A DNA stretch of 64,000 nucleotides from positions 2,471,501-2,535,500 of the forward strand of contig NZ_CP151767.2 of assembly GCF_038443705.2 (NCBI RefSeq). Reading direction: 5' to 3'. The notes below the pieces were generated by a model that was not told the origin of the DNA, ran no database searches, and worked only from the letters and a program-made list of their open reading frames with translations. Positions 35,030-43,252 of the stretch are shown here, piece by piece. The position numbers and the translations under genes are program-made. Position 1 is the stretch's first letter; every line of letters begins with the position of its first letter. This stretch comes from Yoonia sp. SS1-5. Lineage in GTDB: Bacteria > Pseudomonadota > Alphaproteobacteria > Rhodobacterales > Rhodobacteraceae.

Positions 35030-35665
35030 TTAGAACTCGTAAGATACCCCAAACGCCAGGTAGGGGGCTATCGCGACATCTGCGGCATCTTGCTGTGCTT
35101 GTTGGTAGTCGGGGTCATTTTCAATTTCTGCCTGAGCGGTCGTATTGCTTGATGTTGCGGTCAAGGTGATGCCGTCGATAAAAACCGCGCCGATCTCGGA
35201 ATTGAACGACCAGCCATTGCCAAACCGCCAATCGTAGCCCGTTGTGATCATCGGTGCGATTTCGTTATTGAAAACGGCGGCGATTTCCAGCGTCTCACCG
35301 GGGTAGACAGTGCCATTCACCTCGATATCGCCTTCGACAAGGGCGTTTGCCTCACCGGTCGCAAACATCAACCCGCCTGAGATGCGCCAGCCTGATTGGG
35401 TCGGGAAATAGTCACCCAACAGGGCAAACCCGCCAAGTTCCACTTCGGTCGTCGTCGTTTCGTCGCCGTTGGTGTCCCGCTCTTCAAATGACAGGCCCCC
35501 CATAAACGCCCCGCGCAGCCGCAATTGTCCGTTTATTGAATATGCTGTTTCGACATTTGCGCCGAATGTCGAAAGGCCAAACCCGATAGAGCCCTAGGGC
35601 AACTCTTGCCCAAGGCTGGCCGTCCCCAGACAAATGGCCAGTAAGGCGAGGAAAGTTGTCTTCAC
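35030..35665 (-). pseudogene. Outer-membrane beta-barrel protein broken by one amber codon
   Basis: A GTG at 35665 behind AGGAG opens a signal peptide (KTTFLALLAICLGTASLGQ), followed after 24 codons by TAG (35594-35596). The same frame then runs without a stop to 35030. The downstream part is a typical barrel: amphipathic strands (GSIGFGLSTFGANVETAYS, GWRISGGLMFATGEANALV, APMITTGYDWRFGNGWSFN) and a C-terminal strand ending in aromatic Phe (YLAFGVSYEF), the BamA recognition signature. Total about 211 codons, OmpW/OmpA-barrel size. No frameshift is visible, so one C-to-T change (CAG to TAG) would explain the defect. Confidence 0.75.
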
Positions 35666-35868
35666 GTCAAACTCCTAATCCGTGCATGTAAGCCGGTGAC
35701 TACCTGCATGCCCTTTACAAAGGGTTTAGACCAACGGGGGCTGCAAAAGTTTGCGATGAGTTGACGGTCGAGGACATCAGTGACTGCGATGCCTTGCCCG
35801 ACCCGGCGTCCGGTGTTGCCGCTATCCGGCATTAAGGCCGGTACATATCTGATCGTGAATGGGCTGCC

Positions 35869-36777
35869 TTATCGGTCTGAGAAGGTGCCGTCCGAACTGA
35901 TCACTAACGGAAAGCCGCGGCGCGCCCGAAGTGTGACGGGCAACGCGTCGGTCCCTGGGATCGGTGCGGCCTCAACATTTACAACCAGCGAAAGATCGCC
36001 CGAACGCATCGGATCAAGGTGCTGTGGCCCGGCGGCAAGTTCTGCCGAGATGGGTTTGAGGTTGTAACCGCCTCTTCTGAAATGCAGCCGGATGTCTGGT
36101 ACACCGTGCTGATTTGAATTTGTTTCTGTGTCCACGCCAAATGCACCTTCGAACACTGCTGTTTGACCCCCGATCGCGAGTGTGGCGGTCCATACACTGT
36201 CCAGTATTCCGATGCCGGTCAGCGACTGGCAGATTGACGCAGTGGCCGCGACATCAAGACGGATTTCCGCGTCGCGCACCAATCTGTTCAGCGAATTCGG
36301 TGACTCGTCGGCCCCGCAGGCAACCTCTGTCGTTATCCGTTCAAGCCCGCGTCGGGTCGTGATATAGCATTGAGGTGCGTCGTGCGTATTCACTTGATGT
36401 GACGCATCCGGATTGTACGTTTCAGCATCACAGATATTTTCGGTCTCGGGATAGAACGGCACTCTTTCGTAGCCGATGATGCAAGCCTCCCCTTCGCGCG
36501 CCTCACCCCGCAAACTTGATTGTTCAACATAACCATCCCAATCTTCGCCGGAAATTCTAAGATCCAGATTGTCGCCGTCGATCGCGGCGGTGAACGCGAC
36601 GTGACCCGGCCCATTGCATATTGGATGATTGTCCAGAATTTTCACTGGCGCGGTGTATGTGCGCGCTTGTGTTCTCGGTCGGTCTTCGAGATGCGACGCC
36701 TGAGCCGATCCGGCATGTGGCAGGCCAATCACGCCGAATGTGAAAAGAAGTGCCGTCAGGTTATGCTTTATCGTCAA
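35869..36777 (-). CDS. Secreted hypothetical protein (unrecognised)
   Basis: About 302 residues. I place the start at a TTG (36777) because GGGAGG lies 5 bases upstream and the signal peptide then begins TIKHNLTALLFTFGVIGLP and ends near GSAQA; an ATG at 36801 in the same frame would add eight residues. The mature part has paired cysteines (HPICNGPG, EACIIGYE, ENICDAE, PQCYITT, VACGADE, SICQSL), suggesting a disulfide-bonded periplasmic or surface protein. No family was recognised. It lies in the accessory islet. Confidence 0.68.
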   Translation of the reverse strand: MTIKHNLTALLFTFGVIGLPHAGSAQASHLEDRPRTQARTYTAPVKILDNHPICNGPGHVAFTAAIDGDNLDLRISGEDWDGYVEQSSLRGEAREGEACIIGYERVPFYPETENICDAETYNPDASHQVNTHDAPQCYITTRRGLERITTEVACGADESPNSLNRLVRDAEIRLDVAATASICQSLTGIGILDSVWTATLAIGGQTAVFEGAFGVDTETNSNQHGVPDIRLHFRRGGYNLKPISAELAAGPQHLDPMRSGDLSLVVNVEAAPIPGTDALPVTLRARRGFPLVISSDGTFSDR

Positions 36778-36892
36778 ATGGACCTCCCATCGTTGTTTCA
36801 ATGGGTTACATATAGGTCAGCAATACTGCCATTTCAATATTCGTGCGTGGTTTTGAGTTGCCAACGGACCCACCAGAAGCGGACCAGTGGTG

Positions 36893-38278
36893 CTATTCGC
36901 CCCACAACGCTGTGTTCGGGTGGAACTGTGACCACGCAAACCAGAACGCCTGATGACTGCCCAGATCTGACCCATCCGCATCAACGGCCCGAATGCCGCC
37001 TGCATCAAGCGCGAGCCGCACATTTTCGACCATGATATCCTGACCGTTCTGCAACGCCACGAACGCCTTGCTGCGCTGGAAGGCGACTGGCTGACCGGAT
37101 GCGGTGACCACGCCGATCACGTCTTCATGTACGGGCAGCCGTGGGTCCACATCACCGATTGGAAAGATCGGGCCGTTTGCATCGCGTCCGTTGCGGAAAT
37201 CGGGATCACGGCCAAGGGCGAGGCGCTGAACCAATACCGTGGTTTCCGGATGTGCGGCCTTCCAAGTCCCCCAATCGGTGGTGACAACGGCAGCCTGTTC
37301 CAGCTGCAGATTGCGGGCGGCCAGCGGGCCTGTCACGGCCTTGCCCAGAAAGGTATCAAATACCGAATAAGTGTTCAGGTCATACATGACCTTGTTTGAC
37401 CGGATCAGCAGCCCGGATGTCCGCAGGATCGGCCGTTCGATGCCATCGGGCAGCCCATCTGTGAAATAAGCCTGCGCGGCGCCACACAAGGTGCAGTAAG
37501 GGATGCCAAGGTCCCGGCCGCCCAACGTGTCATTTACCATCTCGCGGACTTCCATGATCTGGCGCGGATAGGCCCGGTATTTGCCATTCACCGCGATGCC
37601 AAAGACGATATCGTCATCTTGCAGCCAGGTCGCCTCGGCCGCTGTGCTGACCGCGGGGTTGTCTGCCGCCGGGATGCAGTTGCACGGCTCGTCAGTTGTG
37701 TCATAGGCCCGGGCGTCAATCAGCACACCGCCCCATGAGACATGCCGCCAGTCAATGTCGCCCTCGACAAAAATCCTGTCCCATCCGGGGACCGTATTGG
37801 TGAAGATCGCGCGCTTTGTCTGCAGGTAGTCGGGTGGCGCAGGGATGTCCCAAGCGATCAGGTGGTCGGTGACCGTGCCCCAGCTGTTGCGTTCCCGTAT
37901 GCCTTTGCCCAACAGGTCTGATGCGGCCTCGGTCAGGATCGCGTTCAGGGCTGATCCTGACACAAAACGCATGATATCGCTGATGATCCAGACAAGGCGC
38001 GGGTCGTTCGAGGCCGTGATGGTGGACAGGGCCGCGGTCTGATCCCGGCCCCAACCGGCCTGTGTGACGCTGTCGACAAAGGCGACCTGAACTGCTGCCT
38101 GCAGCTCGTCCGACAACGGACCGGTCGGGACTGCAGGTGGCGTTCCATATTGGTCGATCACGTAATCGGGCAGGTCGGTCGCCTGTTGTGCCCGCAGCGT
38201 GCCGGCTGACAAGAGTGATAGTGCAGCAAGTACCAAGATGCAGATGATACGAGACGGCGCGTTGATCAAAGGTGCCAT
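36893..38278 (-). CDS. DUF3179 domain-containing protein
   Basis: 461 residues with an N-terminal signal peptide or anchor (ICILVLAALSLLSAGTLRAQ, about residues 10-30). The C-terminal DUF3179 region shows DDDIVFGIAVNGKYRAYPRQIMEVREMVNDTLGG, then the conserved YCTLCGAAQAYF and SNKVMYDLNTYSVFDTFLGKA. The Cys-x2-Cys in that motif suggests metal binding or redox chemistry, but the function of the family is unknown. It is probably periplasmic. Upstream is a gene-poor region of about 210 bases before the GGDEF-EAL gene. Confidence 0.85.
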   Translation of the reverse strand: MAPLINAPSRIICILVLAALSLLSAGTLRAQQATDLPDYVIDQYGTPPAVPTGPLSDELQAAVQVAFVDSVTQAGWGRDQTAALSTITASNDPRLVWIISDIMRFVSGSALNAILTEAASDLLGKGIRERNSWGTVTDHLIAWDIPAPPDYLQTKRAIFTNTVPGWDRIFVEGDIDWRHVSWGGVLIDARAYDTTDEPCNCIPAADNPAVSTAAEATWLQDDDIVFGIAVNGKYRAYPRQIMEVREMVNDTLGGRDLGIPYCTLCGAAQAYFTDGLPDGIERPILRTSGLLIRSNKVMYDLNTYSVFDTFLGKAVTGPLAARNLQLEQAAVVTTDWGTWKAAHPETTVLVQRLALGRDPDFRNGRDANGPIFPIGDVDPRLPVHEDVIGVVTASGQPVAFQRSKAFVALQNGQDIMVENVRLALDAGGIRAVDADGSDLGSHQAFWFAWSQFHPNTALWGE

Positions 38279-38487
38279 TCAGAAGCCTTTCAAACCCAAA
38301 GGTGGTGGGGTCGGACAGGGGATATATTCGGGGACATTTTTTTGGAAAAATACCAAATCAAAATGCCATGTCCTTACCCGCGAGATATGGCAGCGTAACC
38401 ATCAAAGTCTGATCCGGCCAATCACAGCTGCATCAAGCATTGGTGAGCATCTGCGCCAGACACGATATTTCGCAGGGTGCGCCGGAC

Positions 38488-40296
38488 TTAGGCAATTTGC
38501 GACAAATCCTCTGACCCGTCAGGATTTGGCCCCTGCCTGTCGGGGGCGGCAATCGGGACCGTGCTCAGATAGGCAAGCAGGTCTTCTTCGCTTTGCGGGT
38601 AGCTGATTGCGTAGCCCTGAAACTTGCAGCAGCCCAGCGCGGTGATGGCATCAATGTCAGCTTGCGTTTCAACGCCCTCGGCCAGGCAATCAATATCAAG
38701 CGCATTTGCCATCTCGACAATGGCTTTGACCAGACTGCGTTTTTGGCTGGAATGCACCACCTCTTGCACCAGGCTCTTGTCGATCTTCAGCCTGTCGGGC
38801 GCGATCTTGAGCAGACCGGTCATTGATGCCCGTCCGGTGCCGAAATCATCGGTTTCAATCCGAACCCCCAGTTCCTTGAGTTGGGACAGGTTCTGGCTGA
38901 ACTGATTATTTTCGCTGGCTTCATCAAAATAGATGGTCTCCAGCAATTCGATGGAAAGCAGGCAATCGCGATCAATCCACAGGGTGTCGATCTGCCGGGG
39001 CAGCAGCGGGTCGATCAGACGCGCCTCACTGACATTGACCGAGAGTGACGGCAGCGGATAACCGGCCTCGCGCAGCCGCAATGATACCTGCATCGCCGCG
39101 ACAAGCATGTGATGATCAATGCGGTCGATCAGCCCCAGTTCAACGGCCGACTGCAGAAATTGCCCCGGCGGCAGCATGCCGCGGTCCGGGTGTTGCCACC
39201 GCACCAGCGTCTCGGCGCCGATGATCCTGCCAGTCTGCACGTCGATTTGCGGCTGAAAGAAGGGGACAAACTCGCCCCGCTCGATGGCGCGCGGAATGTC
39301 AGAGGCCAGGCTGCGCCTGTCGTCAATCTGTCGTTGCAGCGCCGGCGTGACCTGGCAGACCATGTTGCGCCCGCCATTCTTCGCCTCATACAGCGCCGCA
39401 TCCGCACGGCTGATCAGCAAACGGGCCCTGGTTTCGCCGGCCAATCCAGTTGCGACGCCCACGCTGGCCCCGATGGTGACGCGTTGCTTTGAAATCGCAA
39501 TGGGCTTTGCCATCGCCTCAATGATCCGGTCGCCCAGCCAGATCGGCAGATCATCGGTTGCCAGCTGTCGCAGAATGACCATGAATTCATCGCCACCCAC
39601 CCGATAAGGGCGGCCCGCATCGCCAAGGGCCAGTTGAATCCGCTTGGATGCCGTCCTGAGAACACTGTCGCCCGCCGCATGCCCAAACGTGTCATTGACC
39701 CATTTGAACCGATCAAGATCGACATGCAGAAGGGCCACAACCTGATCTGTCTGCTGCAGTGCGTGCGCGATGTCCCGTTCGAAGGCGCGGCGGTTAAACA
39801 ACCCGGTCAGCGCATCCTCGTTTGCGGATCTCTCAAGATGCCGCCGGGCTTCATTCAGTTCGGCGTTGCGTTCTGCCAATGCCGCGTTCGATTCCTCAAG
39901 CCGTTGCATGGCCAGTTTTTCATCGGTGATGTCATGACCAACGCCACGATAGCCCACAAAGGTCCCATCGGCGTCAAATTGGGGTTCGCCCGCAATCCGT
40001 ATCCAAAGCAATGTCCCATCATGCGGGCGGTGCATCTTGTATTCGAAATTCCGAAACGGCCGATGCGCAGCAAGATCGGCCTTGTGGGCGATCCATTTGG
40101 GGTCAGACATCTTTTCCGCCGGGATGATATCCCGCTTTTTGCCAAGCAAGGCGCCAATGTCGAATTTGGTCACTTCGGCCATGCGACGGGAAAAATAGCA
40201 AAACCGATGCTCTGAATCGGTTTCCCAGAACCAATCAGATGCCATCCCGGAAAAATCATCCAGGATTCTGATAACCTTGTCGTCTTCGATGGTCAT
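38488..40296 (-). CDS. PAS-GGDEF-EAL cyclic-di-GMP turnover protein
   Basis: 602 residues, no membrane segment. An N-terminal PAS/PAC module (about residues 10-135, with the FVGYRGVGHDITDEK PAC end) is followed by a short coiled coil, a GGDEF domain (about 170-320) with an intact active-site VGGDEFMV, and an EAL domain (about 335-590). The EAL signature reads GAETLVRW (ETL instead of EAL), while the metal-binding ETDDFGTG and LAEGVET motifs are kept, so phosphodiesterase activity is likely. The GGDEF half may be active or a GTP-sensing domain. It could connect to control of the exopolysaccharide locus, but it is not adjacent. Confidence 0.9.
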   Translation of the reverse strand: MTIEDDKVIRILDDFSGMASDWFWETDSEHRFCYFSRRMAEVTKFDIGALLGKKRDIIPAEKMSDPKWIAHKADLAAHRPFRNFEYKMHRPHDGTLLWIRIAGEPQFDADGTFVGYRGVGHDITDEKLAMQRLEESNAALAERNAELNEARRHLERSANEDALTGLFNRRAFERDIAHALQQTDQVVALLHVDLDRFKWVNDTFGHAAGDSVLRTASKRIQLALGDAGRPYRVGGDEFMVILRQLATDDLPIWLGDRIIEAMAKPIAISKQRVTIGASVGVATGLAGETRARLLISRADAALYEAKNGGRNMVCQVTPALQRQIDDRRSLASDIPRAIERGEFVPFFQPQIDVQTGRIIGAETLVRWQHPDRGMLPPGQFLQSAVELGLIDRIDHHMLVAAMQVSLRLREAGYPLPSLSVNVSEARLIDPLLPRQIDTLWIDRDCLLSIELLETIYFDEASENNQFSQNLSQLKELGVRIETDDFGTGRASMTGLLKIAPDRLKIDKSLVQEVVHSSQKRSLVKAIVEMANALDIDCLAEGVETQADIDAITALGCCKFQGYAISYPQSEEDLLAYLSTVPIAAPDRQGPNPDGSEDLSQIA

Positions 40297-40390
40297 ACCG
40301 GCACGGTATCAGAACTTCCCAAACGAATGTGTTAACAGGACCGGACAATGTCGGTCGCGTTGCGCATGTGGCACGCAACCGCGCATCGCG

Positions 40391-41233
40391 CTAGTCGTTT
40401 TTGGCCGTATCGTCGGGGTTAAGGTTCAGATGCGCCACGCCGCTTTCCCCCAGCGGGATAGACGAGAACGGCCCCCCGTGATGGGTATTGGCCGGATCAT
40501 GCGGGTCAAGTGGCTCATTTTGCGCATAAATCTCGCTAGCAAATTGCTCGGCATTGTCTTTGGGGCGGTATCCCAGATGTTGGGCCTTGCTGTTATCAAC
40601 GGGCGCGCGGTCATTGTTCGAGACCCCGTATACAACAGAAAAGCCGGTGATTGGTGTATCAATCGACCGTTGAACCAGCTGGATCAGATCGTCATAGGAC
40701 AGCCAGGTCCCGACAGCGCGCGGGTTTGAGACCTGCGCGCAGGACAGGATTCGCATACAGACCGATTCCAGCCCGCGCTTGTCCCAGTACATGCTGGCCA
40801 GATCCTCGGCAAAGCACTTGGCCAGCCCATAGAATGTATCCGGCCGGTGCGGGGCGTCGATACCGATGAAATCAGTCTTTTTGTGCATCCCCACAGCATG
40901 GATCGACGAGGCATAAACCACCCGCCGCAACTTGTTGCGATATGCCGCCTCCCAGATGTTGTAGGCCCCTACGAAATTCGGGCCAAGCAGGGTCTCAAAC
41001 GGGGCCTCATCCCCGACCGCGCCAAAATGCACGACCATATCGGCGCCATTCAACAGATCAACCATCGCATCCAGATCGGCCAGATCGGCCTTTACGTAGG
41101 TTTCGTTTTCAAACAGCGTCTTTGGGCCGTCGGTGATGTCGGTCGACACGAAGGTGTCGCACATCTTTGACAGCGGTTCGCGCAGGTAGGAACCAAGGCG
41201 GCCGGCGGCACCGGTCAGAACGAGCTTTTTCAT
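40391..41233 (-). CDS. NAD-dependent epimerase/dehydratase family, uronate dehydrogenase-like
   Basis: 280 residues of the extended SDR superfamily: an N-terminal LTGAAGRLGSYLREPL cofactor loop, DMVVHFGAVG, catalytic YASSIHAVGMH with YGLAKCFAEDLA (Tyr-x-x-x-Lys). The pattern resembles bacterial uronate dehydrogenases that oxidise hexuronates to lactones, but substrate residues cannot be confirmed. It is the last gene of the 47-40 kb catabolic operon. Confidence 0.78.
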   Translation of the reverse strand: MKKLVLTGAAGRLGSYLREPLSKMCDTFVSTDITDGPKTLFENETYVKADLADLDAMVDLLNGADMVVHFGAVGDEAPFETLLGPNFVGAYNIWEAAYRNKLRRVVYASSIHAVGMHKKTDFIGIDAPHRPDTFYGLAKCFAEDLASMYWDKRGLESVCMRILSCAQVSNPRAVGTWLSYDDLIQLVQRSIDTPITGFSVVYGVSNNDRAPVDNSKAQHLGYRPKDNAEQFASEIYAQNEPLDPHDPANTHHGGPFSSIPLGESGVAHLNLNPDDTAKND

Positions 41234-41267
41234 GGTTTGGGCCTTTCTTTTGAGTGTGGACGCATGA

Positions 41268-42041
41268 TCATGCCAAGCCGTCCTTTACATGTGTCAGCAC
41301 CGCATCCGAAGCCCTTGCAAGCAGCGATGCATCGGTTGCGCAGGCCACGAAGGTGAAACCATCATTCAGCAACTCGGTGGCAAAGGCCGGGTCCATCACA
41401 AGGGTGCCAACCGGCACGCCCTGGGCGATAAGCTTTTGCGCGGCGGGTCTGACAAGCGCCCAGACGGCGGGGTCCATCGGCTGGCCAAGCTTGCCGATAT
41501 CGGCGGCGATGTCTGCGGGACCAAAGAAGATGCCGCTGACACCGTCAACCGCGCCAATCGCCTCGGCCTGTGCAATGGCAGCGCGGGTTTCAAGCTGCAA
41601 CAGTACCGGAAGCTCATCGTTGATCCGGTCCAGATAGTCGGTGATCCGCCCGTATTTGTTGGCGCGGGTCGCACCGCTGAACCCGCGCACCCCGTGCGGC
41701 GGATAGCGGGTGGCAGCGACCGCTTTTTCGGCTTCGTCGACGGAACCGATCATTGGAAATAAAAGCCCCTGCGCACCGATATCCAGCAGGCGCTTGACGG
41801 CAACCGTGTCGTTCCATTCCACGCGGACGATGGCGGTGGTGCTGGTCCCTTCAAAGGCCTGCAACTGACTAAGGACGCTGAGGTAATCATTGGCCGTGTG
41901 TTCCATATCGACCAGCGCCCAGTCGTAACCGGCGGGCGCTATGACATCAGCAGCAACGTTGCTGCACATGCTCATCCAGATGCCGATTTGCTTTTCTTTG
42001 GCGGCAAGGGCTGCAGCAAAGCTGTTAGATGGCATTTTCAT
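41268..42041 (-). CDS. HpcH/HpaI aldolase/citrate lyase family protein
   Basis: 257 residues of the class II pyruvate aldolase family: WALVDMEHTANDY, VRVEWNDTVAVKRLLDIGAQGLLFPMI (metal/substrate region), YPPHGVRGFSGATRANKYG, and GVSGIFFGPADIAADIG near the C-terminus. Members cleave 2-dehydro-3-deoxyglucarate, 4-hydroxy-2-oxoheptanedioate or related oxo acids to pyruvate plus an aldehyde. Its ATG overlaps the stop of the FAD enzyme by one base, so it acts in the same pathway; the true substrate is unknown. Confidence 0.85.
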   Translation of the reverse strand: MKMPSNSFAAALAAKEKQIGIWMSMCSNVAADVIAPAGYDWALVDMEHTANDYLSVLSQLQAFEGTSTTAIVRVEWNDTVAVKRLLDIGAQGLLFPMIGSVDEAEKAVAATRYPPHGVRGFSGATRANKYGRITDYLDRINDELPVLLQLETRAAIAQAEAIGAVDGVSGIFFGPADIAADIGKLGQPMDPAVWALVRPAAQKLIAQGVPVGTLVMDPAFATELLNDGFTFVACATDASLLARASDAVLTHVKDGLA

Positions 42042-43252
42042 CAGATCACGGCCTTTTCGACGATTTTGCGACCCGCCGGGATACGGGCAAAGTGAAACGG
42101 GGTCATGTCCAGCGTCTTGTACTGGCCATGTACCAGCATTTCTGCCGTGCCGCGCCCCATGGCAGGGGATTGTTGCAGCCCGTGCCCGGAAAACCCGTTG
42201 AGGAAATAGAAGTTCTCCACCTCCGTATGTGGACCCATGATCGCGTTGTGGTCAAACGTGTTATAGGCGTAGTGCCCTGCCCATTCTGCCTGCACCTTGA
42301 TCGCCTCGAACTGGGGGATGCGAGTCGCAAGGATGGGCCAGACATGATTTTCCCATAGCGTGAAATCCATCGTGAAATCATCGTAGTCGGCCGCAGGGTC
42401 AATATCGGAATGACCGCCGCATTGATATGTCCCGCCGCCATTTTCGCGGACATGCACACCAGAGGGATCAATCGTCAGCGGCAGGTCCTGATCAAGCGGC
42501 CTTTCTGCCGCAAAAATCCATGAATAGCGCTTTCGCGGTTCGACCGGGATGTTGATACCGGCCATCTGGCTGGTGCGCACCGCGCGCGGGCCGGATGCGT
42601 TCAGCACCTTGCCGCATGAAATCACTTCGCCCGACTTCAGGGTCACGCTTTCAACCTTGGTGCCTGCCGCGTTCCTTGTGATCGCCACAACCTCGTTTTC
42701 AACATATTCGACCCCGCGTTCGCGGGCAGACCGGCGCCACCAGTCAAACACGGCGGTTGCATCCCAAAGCCCCTCATCCACCAGATTGATTGATCCCAGA
42801 ACGATGTCATCGACGTTGTAGAACGGGTAGGCGGCCTGAATCTGATCTGCGGTCAGCAATTGGGTTGCGGCGCCCGCCGCCAACTGCACCTTTTGATTTT
42901 CGCGCAGCACGTCGGCAAAATCGGCATTATCCGCAAGATACATATAACCGAAGGACCGGATCGACAGGTCGGGGATCCGGCTATCGCCGCCCATATAGGT
43001 GCGGATATTCTTGACGAAGTCTGCCGCGAACTGGCTGATCCGGACATTCAGTTCACCGGAAAACTGCTGGCGCATGCACGAATTGGTGTGCATCGTCGAT
43101 GTGTTTTCATAGGTCAGATCGCGGTCAACGACCAGGACACGCCCGTCAAAATCCTTGTCATCCGACAAAAACCAGGCGGCGGATGCGCCCATAATGGCAC
43201 CGCCGATAATGATGATATCATAGCTTTGATATGCGTGGGATTGCGTGCTCAT
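42041..43252 (-). CDS. FAD-dependent amine/amino-acid oxidase (DadA/sarcosine-oxidase type), copy 2
   Basis: 403 residues with the FAD motif IIIIGGAIMGASAAWFLSD at about residues 13-31 and the C-terminal NGFSGHGLQQSPAMGRGTAEML. It is the same length as, and roughly 70 percent identical by eye to, copy 1 at 17338-18549, including catalytic-region blocks such as HTNSCMRQQ and PSGVHVRENGGGTYQ. Here it is embedded in an operon with hyuAB-like genes, overlapping hyuB by 4 bases. An oxidative step on an N-containing intermediate of that pathway is likely. Confidence 0.87.
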   Translation of the reverse strand: MSTQSHAYQSYDIIIIGGAIMGASAAWFLSDDKDFDGRVLVVDRDLTYENTSTMHTNSCMRQQFSGELNVRISQFAADFVKNIRTYMGGDSRIPDLSIRSFGYMYLADNADFADVLRENQKVQLAAGAATQLLTADQIQAAYPFYNVDDIVLGSINLVDEGLWDATAVFDWWRRSARERGVEYVENEVVAITRNAAGTKVESVTLKSGEVISCGKVLNASGPRAVRTSQMAGINIPVEPRKRYSWIFAAERPLDQDLPLTIDPSGVHVRENGGGTYQCGGHSDIDPAADYDDFTMDFTLWENHVWPILATRIPQFEAIKVQAEWAGHYAYNTFDHNAIMGPHTEVENFYFLNGFSGHGLQQSPAMGRGTAEMLVHGQYKTLDMTPFHFARIPAGRKIVEKAVI

